From contig URGO01000013.1 of assembly GCA_900547435.1 (NCBI GenBank), forward strand, positions 1-33,768: DNA of 33,768 nucleotides, given 5' to 3'. Within the stretch, counting starts at the first letter, position 1. Each line of letters opens with the position of its first letter. The translations under genes were made by a program, and so were the position numbers. A model generated the notes under the pieces. It ran no database searches. It was given only the letters and a program-made list of their open reading frames with translations, and was not told the origin of the DNA. The DNA is from an uncultured Parabacteroides sp. (GTDB lineage Bacteria; Bacteroidota; Bacteroidia; Bacteroidales; Tannerellaceae). This document shows, piece after piece, positions 15,622 to 22,754 of the stretch.

Positions 15622-16812
15622 TTATTGTAATTTCGCCAATGCCTCTTTGATACGGCGCATAGCTTCGATGATATTTTCATCAGAAGTAGCATAACTCATG
15701 CGAATGCAGTCCGGAGCACCGAAAGCCCCTCCTCCAACGCAGGCTACGTGAGCTACTTCAAGCAAGTACATAGCCATATCAGCCGCACTGTTGATTTGAC
15801 GATCACCGTCTTTCTTTCCGAAATAGGAACTGCATTTCGGGAAAAGATAGAAAGCTCCTTCCGGCATATTGACTTCGAAACCCGGAATTTCTTTAGCCAA
15901 GCGCACAATCAGGTCGCGACGACGCTGGAATGCCTGACGCATGGCTTCAACCGGTTCTTGCGTTCCGGTATAGGCAGCTTCGGCAGCTTTTTGTGAAACC
16001 GAGCAAGGTCCGGATGTGTATTGACCTTGTAGTTTGTTTACGGCTTTGACAATCCATTCGGGACCCGCAATGAATCCGATTCGCCAACCGGTCATGGCAT
16101 AAGCTTTGGACACACCATTAACAATGACTACGCGATCACGGATTGTCTCAAATTGGGCGATACTTTCATGTTTTCCGACATAGTTGATGTGTTCGTATAT
16201 TTCGTCGGCAATAACATATACTTGCGGATGCTGCGCCAACACATCTGCCAACCCCTTCAATTCATCACGACTATATACCGAACCGGTCGGATTGGAAGGA
16301 GAACAGAGAATAAGCAATTTGGTTTTCGGAGTGATTGCTTTCTCCAATTGTTCCGGCGTAATCTTGAAATCCTGCTCGATACCGGCATAGATAGATACCG
16401 GTGTTCCATCGGCCAGCTTCACCATTTCCGGATAACTTACCCAATAAGGTGCAGGAATGATGACTTCATCACCGGCATTGACCAATGCCATAATCGTATT
16501 GCAGACAGATTGCTTGGCCCCGTTAGCGCAAGATATCTGAGCAGCGGTATAATCCAATCCATTTTCTTTTTTCAATTTGGCAACAATGGCATTGCGCAAA
16601 GCCGGATATCCGGCTACAGGTGAGTAACGAGAATAATTCTCATCAATAGCTTTCTTGGCGGCCTCCTTGATATGGTCAGGCGTATCAAAATCCGGTTCTC
16701 CTACGCTCAAGTTAATCACATCAATGCCTTGAGCTTTTAATTCACTGCTTTTTTGTGACATTGCCAGCGTCTCAGACGGTGACAATCTTTGTAATCTTAA
16801 AGATGTTTCCAT
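15622..16812 (-). CDS. aspC: Pyridoxal phosphate-dependent aminotransferase (aspartate aminotransferase type)
   Basis: A fold-type I class I aminotransferase, expected to interconvert aspartate and 2-oxoglutarate with oxaloacetate and glutamate in the cytoplasm. The 396-residue protein begins METSLRLQRLSPSETLAMSQ and has INLSVGEPDFDTPDHI at the substrate site, YSRYSPVAGYPALRNAI, and CANGAKQSVCNTIMAL at the phosphate-binding loop. CSPSNPTGSVY contains the Asn that binds PLP. The Schiff-base lysine is Lys236 in NGVSKAYAMTGWRIGF, and the substrate-carboxylate Arg is in DCIRMSYATS. This is the Thermus-like aspartate aminotransferase subgroup (1-beta type). It starts 7 bp after ribBA, so the two probably share a transcript. 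Specificity for aspartate is a family inference. Confidence 0.9.
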   Translation of the reverse strand: METSLRLQRLSPSETLAMSQKSSELKAQGIDVINLSVGEPDFDTPDHIKEAAKKAIDENYSRYSPVAGYPALRNAIVAKLKKENGLDYTAAQISCANGAKQSVCNTIMALVNAGDEVIIPAPYWVSYPEMVKLADGTPVSIYAGIEQDFKITPEQLEKAITPKTKLLILCSPSNPTGSVYSRDELKGLADVLAQHPQVYVIADEIYEHINYVGKHESIAQFETIRDRVVIVNGVSKAYAMTGWRIGFIAGPEWIVKAVNKLQGQYTSGPCSVSQKAAEAAYTGTQEPVEAMRQAFQRRRDLIVRLAKEIPGFEVNMPEGAFYLFPKCSSYFGKKDGDRQINSAADMAMYLLEVAHVACVGGGAFGAPDCIRMSYATSDENIIEAMRRIKEALAKLQ

Positions 16813-16819
16813 ATATGTT

Positions 16820-18034
16820 TTATTTTACATTGTGCAACGTATGCCCCATACGATCTTTTTTTGTTTTCAGATAAAACTCGTTGTACGGATTAGGTGTTAC
16901 TTCGATGGGAACATTTTCTACTACAGAAAGTCCATAAGCCTCTAATCCCACACGTTTAACCGGATTATTGGTCATCAGTCGCATCTTGGTAATTCCGATA
17001 TGACGGAGAATCTGAGCACCAACCCCGTAATCACGCTCGTCAGCCTGATGGCCTAAACATAGATTTGCTTCGATGGTATCCATGCCGTCTTCCTGCAATT
17101 TGTAGGCTTTCATCTTTTCCATCAGTCCGATGCCGCGTCCCTCCTGATTCAGGTAAATAACGGCCCCTCGTCCTTCCTCTTCAATCATACGCAAGGCCTT
17201 ATGCAACTGTTCGCCACAGTCGCAACGCATAGAGCCGAATATGTCGCCGGTCATACACGAAGAATGCACACGTACAAGCACCGGTTTGTCGCCTTTGACA
17301 TCCCCTTTTATAATAGCCACATGTTCCAATCCGTTGCTCTTCTGACGAAATGGGATAAGCCGGAAATGACCGAACTCGGTTGGCAAATCCACCTCTTCGC
17401 CCTGCTCGACAATTGATTCTTGCCGTAGACGGTAGGCAATCAAATCGGCAATAGAGATAAGTTTGATATCATATTCATCCGCAAAGCGGCGTAATTCCGG
17501 TAAACGCGCCATCGTTCCATCATCGCTCATGATTTCCATCAATGCAGCAGCCGGATAAAGTCCGGCAAGGCGGCACATATCAACACAGGCTTCGGTGTGA
17601 CCCGCGCGGCGAAGCACTCCTTTCTCTTGAGCGTACAACGGGTTGATGTGTCCCGGACGTCCAAAAGTCTCCGGAGTAGATGCCGGATCTGCCAAAGCCA
17701 GGATCGTAGCGGCACGGTCGGCTGCCGAAACTCCGGTAGAGCATCCTTCCAATTTGTCAATAGTTACCGTAAACGGAGTTCCTAAAACGGAGGTGTTGTT
17801 CAATACCTGATGAGGAAGGTTAAGCTCCTCGCAACGAGAGATGGTAATAGGTGCGCAGAGCACTCCTCTGGCGTGCTTTAACATAAAGTTGATTTTCTCA
17901 GGAGTAACTTTTTCAGCGGCGATAATCAAATCGCCTTCATTCTCCCGATCTTCGTCATCAACTACAATAACGAACTTCCCTTCGCGGAAATCTTCGATAG
18001 CCTCTTCAATCGTGTTTAATTTGTAATCACTCAT
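16820..18034 (-). CDS. ribBA: Bifunctional 3,4-dihydroxy-2-butanone-4-phosphate synthase / GTP cyclohydrolase II
   Basis: A fusion enzyme supplying both precursors of riboflavin: the RibB half converts ribulose 5-phosphate to dihydroxybutanone phosphate, and the RibA half opens GTP. In the 404-residue protein residues about 1-205 are RibB, with VDDEDRENEGDLIIAAE (acidic metal-binding loop), HARGVLCAPI, and GRPGHINPLYAQEKGVLRR followed by GHTEA. Residues about 207-404 are RibA: the zinc site is the three Cys in HSSCMTGDIFGSMRCDCG, the active-site loop is LNQEGRGIGL, and RLMTNNPVKR binds GTP. All key residues are present, so both activities are expected. No FMN-riboswitch-like structure was noticed upstream; the gene lies 12 bp after the LptF/G gene. 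Confidence 0.96.
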   Translation of the reverse strand: MSDYKLNTIEEAIEDFREGKFVIVVDDEDRENEGDLIIAAEKVTPEKINFMLKHARGVLCAPITISRCEELNLPHQVLNNTSVLGTPFTVTIDKLEGCSTGVSAADRAATILALADPASTPETFGRPGHINPLYAQEKGVLRRAGHTEACVDMCRLAGLYPAAALMEIMSDDGTMARLPELRRFADEYDIKLISIADLIAYRLRQESIVEQGEEVDLPTEFGHFRLIPFRQKSNGLEHVAIIKGDVKGDKPVLVRVHSSCMTGDIFGSMRCDCGEQLHKALRMIEEEGRGAVIYLNQEGRGIGLMEKMKAYKLQEDGMDTIEANLCLGHQADERDYGVGAQILRHIGITKMRLMTNNPVKRVGLEAYGLSVVENVPIEVTPNPYNEFYLKTKKDRMGHTLHNVK

Positions 18035-18046
18035 AGTTGAATCGTA

Positions 18047-19993
18047 TTATTCTGTATGTGTAGACAAATGTAATGAAAAAATAATTGCAAGCGTCTCATC
18101 GCTTACTTTTTGCACGGTTTTAATGTCCTGCAACAATAATTTGCGTTGATAGACAGCAAGCAGATAAATGGGGATGCCAATAGGAAAAATAAACCCGATA
18201 ATTTGGGCGACACGCGGACTGATATTGGCATTAAGCTGATGATAACTTCCGATGATAGGGAAATCCATCAACTTATTTAAAAGCAGATTCTGATCCGAAT
18301 TACAAAGCTCTTCGATAATAGACTCCATTTCTCCTGCCAATGATTCGGCGGTCGTGTCTTTTCCTCCCGATTTCCAATAGGTAAAATAATTTACCCACCG
18401 GCGATGGTTCTTTATATATTGTTTCGAATCATCGGCTAATTGACGCAAGCGAGGTATTAAAGCATCATAATCCGGCGCATAAATAATCACCTCTTTCTTC
18501 TCAATTTTGCGCCCCGGCCGTTTTCCTATCAAATTCTTTAAAGCATTGAGATAGGTATCGGCATTGAGAATCACGGAATCGTTGGCAGCCTTGTAGGTCA
18601 GGAATGCACCCAATGGTGCCAACACAGCCGTACTTAACCACATGCCTTCCCATGCATCCCAAATTCCGTTTCGTGCCATTTTGTAACCGACAGTATCAAT
18701 AATATAATAGAAGATAAAAAGAAATACGGAGATAACTACCGGCATTCCCAATCCCCCTTTACGAATAATGGCTCCCAATGGGGCACCAATAAAGAAAAAC
18801 ACGATGCAGGCTACCGACAACGTAAACTTTTTATGCCATTCGGTTTTGTGCAAACGCATACGTTGGGCCTCATCCCCCAAAGCCGCCGCTTTAAAAACCA
18901 ACTCAGAACGTGTGTTGTCTATCCGTGTTTTTGCCTTATTCAGCACAGACGATTGCTTTCCGGGGGACAAAGCATTATAAATAGAATCTACATCAACATG
19001 GATATTTTGTGCGACAAGTTCCAGTGAATCTATTTTTGAAACGGGAATAGTTGTATCTTTTTTTGATTCGTATGCGGTAAATTGCTGAAGATAAGATTGA
19101 CGGAGAGCCAATTTAGCATTATTATTTCGAATGCTATCTAACCTGACAGTCATCGTGTCAATAGAAGTTTGCAAGCTTTGTAGGTCTTTTCCTATATATT
19201 GGTTTTGCATGAACGATTCATCCATTCGGTTGAAATTCGCATCAAATGCAATCAATATATCTTTTGTCGCAAATGATTCCCGACGGTAAGGAACAGCTGA
19301 TTTAACCCGACCTCGTTTGCTTTGATCCCGGAGGTTTTCAAATGATTCACCATTAAAAAGTGACAAAACCAAATAAAGCTTATCCGCCGATGTTTTTAAT
19401 CTCCCAGAATCCGCTACAATGACCCGTGCGTTATTAAATCCTTCCGAATAGTCGTAAATCATCAAGTCTTTCAACAAACCTGTATGATTGTCTTTCTCTT
19501 TGACATAAACATTAAAACCGGTGATTTCCTTATAAAAAACACCTTCTGGAATTTCCAGTTCAGGTGATTTTTGCTTAATGGAAAGTAAAAGAGTATTTAA
19601 TTTGACTTGTGCAATAGGCATTACATTATTCTGATAAAAAAATGCTCCAACACTTATTATACTAATAAAAATGATAAGCGGACGCATAATATGAATCAAT
19701 GAAACACCGGCTGATTTCATGGCAAGCAATTCAAGGCGTTCTCCCAAATTGCCAAAAGTCATCAGTGAAGCCAATAATATGGCCAATGGCAGAGCCATCG
19801 GAACCAAGAAAAGTGCAGCATAAAAAAACATCTCGGCCAATACGGGAATGGCCAATCCTTTTCCTACCAAATCATCGATGTATCGCCACAAAAACTGCAT
19901 CAACACAATGAAGAGACAGATTCCGAACGTCATCAAGAAAAGCGGCAGAAAAGTCTGCAACATAAAGGTATATAATCGTTTTATTTTCAACAT
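18047..19993 (-). CDS. LptF/LptG family lipopolysaccharide export permease
   Basis: An inner-membrane permease of the YjgP/YjgQ type which, with LptB, extracts lipopolysaccharide and passes it to the periplasmic Lpt bridge. The 648-residue protein has the family layout: three N-terminal membrane helices (FLMTFGICLFIVLMQFLW; FFYAALFLVPMALPLAILL; PLIIFISIISVGAFFY), a large periplasmic beta-jellyroll region (about residues 125-380), then C-terminal helices (FTLSVACIVFFFIGAPLGA; VVISVFLFIFYYIIDTV; WLSTAVLAPLGAFLTY). It is far longer than the about 360 residues usual in Proteobacteria, because of a cytoplasmic-looking insertion of about 150 residues before a last hydrophobic helix (IIGFIFPIGIPIYLLAVY). 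Long forms are normal in Bacteroidota. It begins the tight set with ribBA and the aminotransferase gene. Whether it acts as LptF or LptG is not decidable. Confidence 0.88.
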   Translation of the reverse strand: MLKIKRLYTFMLQTFLPLFLMTFGICLFIVLMQFLWRYIDDLVGKGLAIPVLAEMFFYAALFLVPMALPLAILLASLMTFGNLGERLELLAMKSAGVSLIHIMRPLIIFISIISVGAFFYQNNVMPIAQVKLNTLLLSIKQKSPELEIPEGVFYKEITGFNVYVKEKDNHTGLLKDLMIYDYSEGFNNARVIVADSGRLKTSADKLYLVLSLFNGESFENLRDQSKRGRVKSAVPYRRESFATKDILIAFDANFNRMDESFMQNQYIGKDLQSLQTSIDTMTVRLDSIRNNNAKLALRQSYLQQFTAYESKKDTTIPVSKIDSLELVAQNIHVDVDSIYNALSPGKQSSVLNKAKTRIDNTRSELVFKAAALGDEAQRMRLHKTEWHKKFTLSVACIVFFFIGAPLGAIIRKGGLGMPVVISVFLFIFYYIIDTVGYKMARNGIWDAWEGMWLSTAVLAPLGAFLTYKAANDSVILNADTYLNALKNLIGKRPGRKIEKKEVIIYAPDYDALIPRLRQLADDSKQYIKNHRRWVNYFTYWKSGGKDTTAESLAGEMESIIEELCNSDQNLLLNKLMDFPIIGSYHQLNANISPRVAQIIGFIFPIGIPIYLLAVYQRKLLLQDIKTVQKVSDETLAIIFSLHLSTHTE

Positions 19994-20062
19994 GCCTTTC
20001 AGATTTCGGACAAAAGTAGTGCAAAAAAACGATAGTACCCTCTTTTTAGATGCAAAACATAC

Positions 20063-20446
20063 CTAAATTCCTAATGTTCGTTTGAGTGTATCGATTTGAG
20101 AGTCCCAAAGATCAATCGCATCAGCTTTCTCTTCCGGTTCGGCAAAGTCTGTAATTTCCAGGGCTGTAACGCCGGTCAATTCCATCGTGTGAATGTAAAA
20201 CTCAAAATAAACGATCGGATCAGACTCGTCAATCCATTGATAACGGATACAGACTTCCGGCAAAACGATAATAGCACGTGCTTTTTGTTCTTCTGTATGC
20301 CAAGTAAAAGTGTATTCGTCGTTTTTCACGGCAACTTTATCTGCAAACCAGGCGGACAATCCCATGGAGGTTGACAACTGGTTCCAAAGGCTGAGCGATG
20401 AGACATTATCAAATATGTACTCAATGGAAAACTTTTCTTTTTTCAT
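20063..20446 (-). CDS. START-like domain protein
   Basis: 127 residues. The sequence MKKEKFSIEYIFDNVSSLSL, then SLWNQLSTSMGLSAWFAD and later YQWIDESDPIVYFEFYIHTM, fits a small helix-grip (START/AHSA1-like) protein conserved in Bacteroidota. Such proteins have a hydrophobic ligand cavity, but no ligand is known for this group. There is no signal peptide, so it is probably cytoplasmic. It lies 69 bp upstream of the LptF/LptG gene on the same strand and may head that transcript. From memory it often neighbours LptF/G in Bacteroidales genomes, which hints at an envelope-lipid link without proof. Confidence 0.8.
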   Translation of the reverse strand: MKKEKFSIEYIFDNVSSLSLWNQLSTSMGLSAWFADKVAVKNDEYTFTWHTEEQKARAIIVLPEVCIRYQWIDESDPIVYFEFYIHTMELTGVTALEITDFAEPEEKADAIDLWDSQIDTLKRTLGI

Positions 20447-20578
20447 GTGGTATGTATTTTGAGGGCGAATATAAGTATAACAATTGAAAATATCAAAAAA
20501 ATCTCATTAAAAAAGCATCTCATAATTAATAAATTAGGATATACGAATAGAAAAACAGAGAAAAAAACTTGCTAAAAG

Positions 20579-20610
20579 TTTGCATAGTTCAAAAATAACC
20601 CCTACTTTTG
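20579..20610 (+). promoter_or_regulatory. Promoter of the tRNA-Met gene
   Basis: TTTG (20579-20582), a 20-bp spacer and TACTTTTG (20603-20610) fit the Bacteroidota -33/-7 consensus in both boxes and spacing. It faces the tRNA that starts 38 bp downstream. Confidence 0.65.
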
Positions 20611-20647
20611 CAGCGTCAATCAGAAATGATAGGACAAAAGATTAGAT

Positions 20648-20721
20648 GGCGAGATAGCTCAGCTGGTTAGAGCGCATGATTCATAATCATGAGGTCCCGA
20701 GTTCAATCCTCGGTCTCGCTA
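20648..20721 (+). tRNA. tRNA-Met (anticodon CAT)
   Basis: 74 nt with a complete cloverleaf. The acceptor GGCGAGA pairs with TCTCGCT (one G-U at the first pair), the D-arm region is GCTCAGCTGGTTAGAGC, and the anticodon stem ATGAT/ATCAT carries the loop TTCATAA, giving anticodon CAT. The T-arm is CCGAG-TTCAATC-CTCGG, with discriminator A. CCA is not encoded. The acceptor starts with a G-U pair instead of the mismatch expected of an initiator, so elongator tRNA-Met is the likely identity; a lysidine-modified tRNA-Ile2 shares the CAT anticodon and cannot be formally excluded. It has its own promoter and terminator. Confidence 0.95.
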
Positions 20722-20733
20722 CGGAGAGGATGA

Positions 20734-20766
20734 GCCGCTGCGAATAATCGCAACGGCTTTTTCTTT
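20734..20766 (+). terminator. Intrinsic terminator of the tRNA-Met gene
   Basis: GCCGCTGCGA and TCGCAACGGC form a stem with one C-A mismatch and an ATAA loop (20734-20757). TTTTTCTTT follows directly. This is a canonical intrinsic terminator 12 bp after the tRNA. Confidence 0.85.
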
Positions 20767-20815
20767 GTTCAAACCCGATATTAAATACAAAATAACAGAT
20801 ATATTCCATTATCTC

Positions 20816-20846
20816 TTGGTAATCTGTCGGCTATTTTGTATATTTG
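20816..20846 (+). promoter_or_regulatory. Promoter of the rimP-nusA-infB operon
   Basis: TTG (20816-20818), a 20-bp spacer and TATATTTG (20839-20846) match the Bacteroidota consensus. Transcription would start near 20853, leaving a leader of about 150-175 nt before rimP that contains the hairpins at 20866-20909. Confidence 0.6.
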
Positions 20847-20865
20847 CAACCGTTGATGAGATAGT

Positions 20866-20909
20866 AAGGAGGGGGCGAACAGTCCCCTCTTTTTGTCAAA
20901 ATGACAAAA
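20866..20909 (+). promoter_or_regulatory. Attenuator-like hairpins in the rimP-nusA-infB leader
   Basis: AAGGAGGGG (20866-20874) pairs with CCCCTCTTT (20884-20892, with one G-U), followed by more T residues, which resembles an intrinsic terminator. A second perfect 8-bp stem, TTTTGTCA (20891-20898) with TGACAAAA (20902-20909), shares bases with the first, so the two are partly exclusive. NusA is itself a termination factor, so attenuation feedback is plausible, but this is inference. Confidence 0.45.
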
Positions 20910-21028
20910 TATAAGGACAACAAAGATACAAAACAAGGATTCAAGTCCTCGTCTATTGACGCCTTGTTCCCTTGTTCACTATAAAAACAAAGCGAAGTAT
21001 GATAGACAAGCGTGTAATTAAACAATAA

Positions 21029-21466
21029 GTGGAAGAGAAATTGGCCTCTTCATCCAATTATTTGGTGAGCGTGGAAGTGCAGCCGGGTAATATAATTGTA
21101 GTGGAAATCGATAATGATGATGCTGTCTCAATAGATGATTGTGTGGAATTAAGCCGATACATTGAAGAGCATTTGGATCGAGACGCGGAAGATTTTGAAC
21201 TGGAAGTTGGCTCAGCCGGTATTACCTCTCCGTTTAAGGTACTTCGACAATATAAAAAAAATATAGGGAATGAGGTGGAAGTCCTAACCAAAAATGGAGT
21301 AAAGCTGAGCGGCTTGCTGAAATCAGCAAATGAAGAAGGCTTTGTTGTTACGGTAACCAAGCAGGTGAAACCGGAAGGAGCGAAACGAAAAGTAACCATC
21401 GAAGAGGATTTGCCTTATACATATAATGAAATAAAGTATACAAAATATTTAATTAGATTCAAGTAA
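21029..21466 (+). CDS. rimP: Ribosome maturation factor RimP (start interrupted by an in-frame TAA)
   Basis: RimP helps assemble the 30S subunit. The body is clear: NYLVSVEVQPGNIIVVEIDN, then ISIDD-type CVELSRYIEEHLDRDAEDFE, ELEVGSAGI, and a C-terminal SH3-like domain (GNEVEVLTKNGVKLSGLLK ... YTKYLIRFK). The open frame can start only at GTG 21029. However, the same frame upstream reads ATG (20999) MIDKRVIKQ, then TAA (21026-21028), then VEEKLASSS. Bacteroidales relatives start with an MIxKK..xQ(I/L)VEE segment, so TTA to TAA is the simplest reading. Either initiation is at GTG, producing a protein lacking about 10 residues of the first helix, or the stop is an error. It is followed by nusA after 2 bp. 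Confidence 0.85.
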   Translation: MEEKLASSSNYLVSVEVQPGNIIVVEIDNDDAVSIDDCVELSRYIEEHLDRDAEDFELEVGSAGITSPFKVLRQYKKNIGNEVEVLTKNGVKLSGLLKSANEEGFVVTVTKQVKPEGAKRKVTIEEDLPYTYNEIKYTKYLIRFK

Positions 21467-21468
21467 TT

Positions 21469-22734
21469 ATGGCCAAGAAAGCGGAAACAGTCAGTATGAT
21501 CGATACCCTTGCGGAGTTCAAGGAGTTGAAGAATATCGATAAGGATACGATGATCAGTGTGTTGGAAGAATCATTCCGTAATGTTATTGCAAAAATGTTC
21601 GGTACGGATGAGAATTATGATGTGATTATCAATCCGGAAAAAGGAGATTTTGAAATCTGGAGAAACCGGAAGGTTGTGGCTGATAACGAAGTAACAGATG
21701 CGAATTTGCAGATTTCGTTAAGTGATGCCCGTCAAATTGATCCGGATTGTGAAGTAGGTGAAGATTTGACCGATGAGGTAAATTTCGCAGACTTTGGTCG
21801 TCGCGCAATTTTGAATCTGCGTCAGACATTGGCTTCAAAAATTCTTGAATTGCAAAAAGATAGCTTGTATGCCAAATACAAAGATAAAATCGGCACAATT
21901 ATTGCTGCCGATGTTTATCAGGTATGGAAAAAGGAAATGTTGCTGCTCGATGATGAAGGTAATGAATTGCTATTGCCGAAACAGGAACAGATTCCAGGTG
22001 ATTTCTATCGCAAAGGTGAAACAGCTAGGGCGATTGTGCTACGTGTAGACAATTTCAATAACAATCCGAAAATTATCCTCTCCCGTACAGACAAAATGTT
22101 CTTACAACGTCTGTTTGAATTGGAAGTACCGGAAATCAACGATGGATTGATCACGATTCGCGCCATTGCCCGCATTCCTGGAGAAAGAGCCAAGGTAGCC
22201 GTTGAATCGTATGACGACCGCATTGATCCTGTAGGAGCCTGTGTTGGAATGAAAGGATCGCGTATTCATGGCATCGTACGTGAATTGAGAAATGAAAATA
22301 TTGACGTAATCAATTATACGTCAAATATCTCTTTGTTTATTCAACGGGCATTGGCTCCAGCCAAGATATCTTCTATCCGTGTGAACGAAGAAGAAAAACG
22401 GGCTGAAGTTTACTTGCGTCCGGAAGAAGTCTCTTTAGCGATTGGTAAAGGTGGATTGAATATTAAGTTGGCTTGTATGCTGACCGAATACGCTATTGAT
22501 GTGTTCCGTGATATTGATGGAGCAGACGAAGAAGATATCTATTTGGATGAGTTTGCTGACGAAATAGACGGATGGGTAATTGACGCGCTGAAGAATATCG
22601 GTTGTTATACGGCAAAGAACGTATTGGCAATACCGAGAGACGAATTGGTAGAGCGCGCAGATTTAGAGGAATCGACAGTTGATGACGTGTTACGTATCTT
22701 GGCTGCCGAGTTTGAGGATGATAATAATGAATAA
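21469..22734 (+). CDS. nusA: Transcription termination/antitermination factor NusA
   Basis: Binds RNA polymerase and nascent RNA, and controls pausing, intrinsic termination and antitermination. The 421-residue protein has the usual order: N-terminal RNAP-binding domain (SMIDTLAEFKELKNIDKDTM, LEESFRNVIAKMFG), an S1 domain (about residues 130-200), and two KH domains. The first KH region contains GERAKVAVESYDDRIDPVGA and CVGMKGSRIHGIVREL; the second has RPEEVSLAIGKGGLNIKLA. The C-terminus has one helical AR2-like segment and an acidic tail (AAEFEDDNNE), shorter than the E. coli C-terminal repeats, as is usual in Bacteroidota. It sits 2 bp after rimP and 20 bp before infB, the classic operon. 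Confidence 0.97.
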   Translation: MAKKAETVSMIDTLAEFKELKNIDKDTMISVLEESFRNVIAKMFGTDENYDVIINPEKGDFEIWRNRKVVADNEVTDANLQISLSDARQIDPDCEVGEDLTDEVNFADFGRRAILNLRQTLASKILELQKDSLYAKYKDKIGTIIAADVYQVWKKEMLLLDDEGNELLLPKQEQIPGDFYRKGETARAIVLRVDNFNNNPKIILSRTDKMFLQRLFELEVPEINDGLITIRAIARIPGERAKVAVESYDDRIDPVGACVGMKGSRIHGIVRELRNENIDVINYTSNISLFIQRALAPAKISSIRVNEEEKRAEVYLRPEEVSLAIGKGGLNIKLACMLTEYAIDVFRDIDGADEEDIYLDEFADEIDGWVIDALKNIGCYTAKNVLAIPRDELVERADLEESTVDDVLRILAAEFEDDNNE

Positions 22735-22754
22735 GTTTTACGACAAAGTTTAAT

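Noticed and set aside
18035..18120. FMN riboswitch before ribBA
   Set aside because: ribBA starts 12 bp after the LptF/LptG gene; there is no room for an aptamer and no conserved FMN-element sequence.
20831..21025. 64-codon minus-strand open frame in the rimP leader
   Set aside because: It covers the promoter and hairpins of rimP, has no ribosome-site or domain evidence, and looks like a chance frame.
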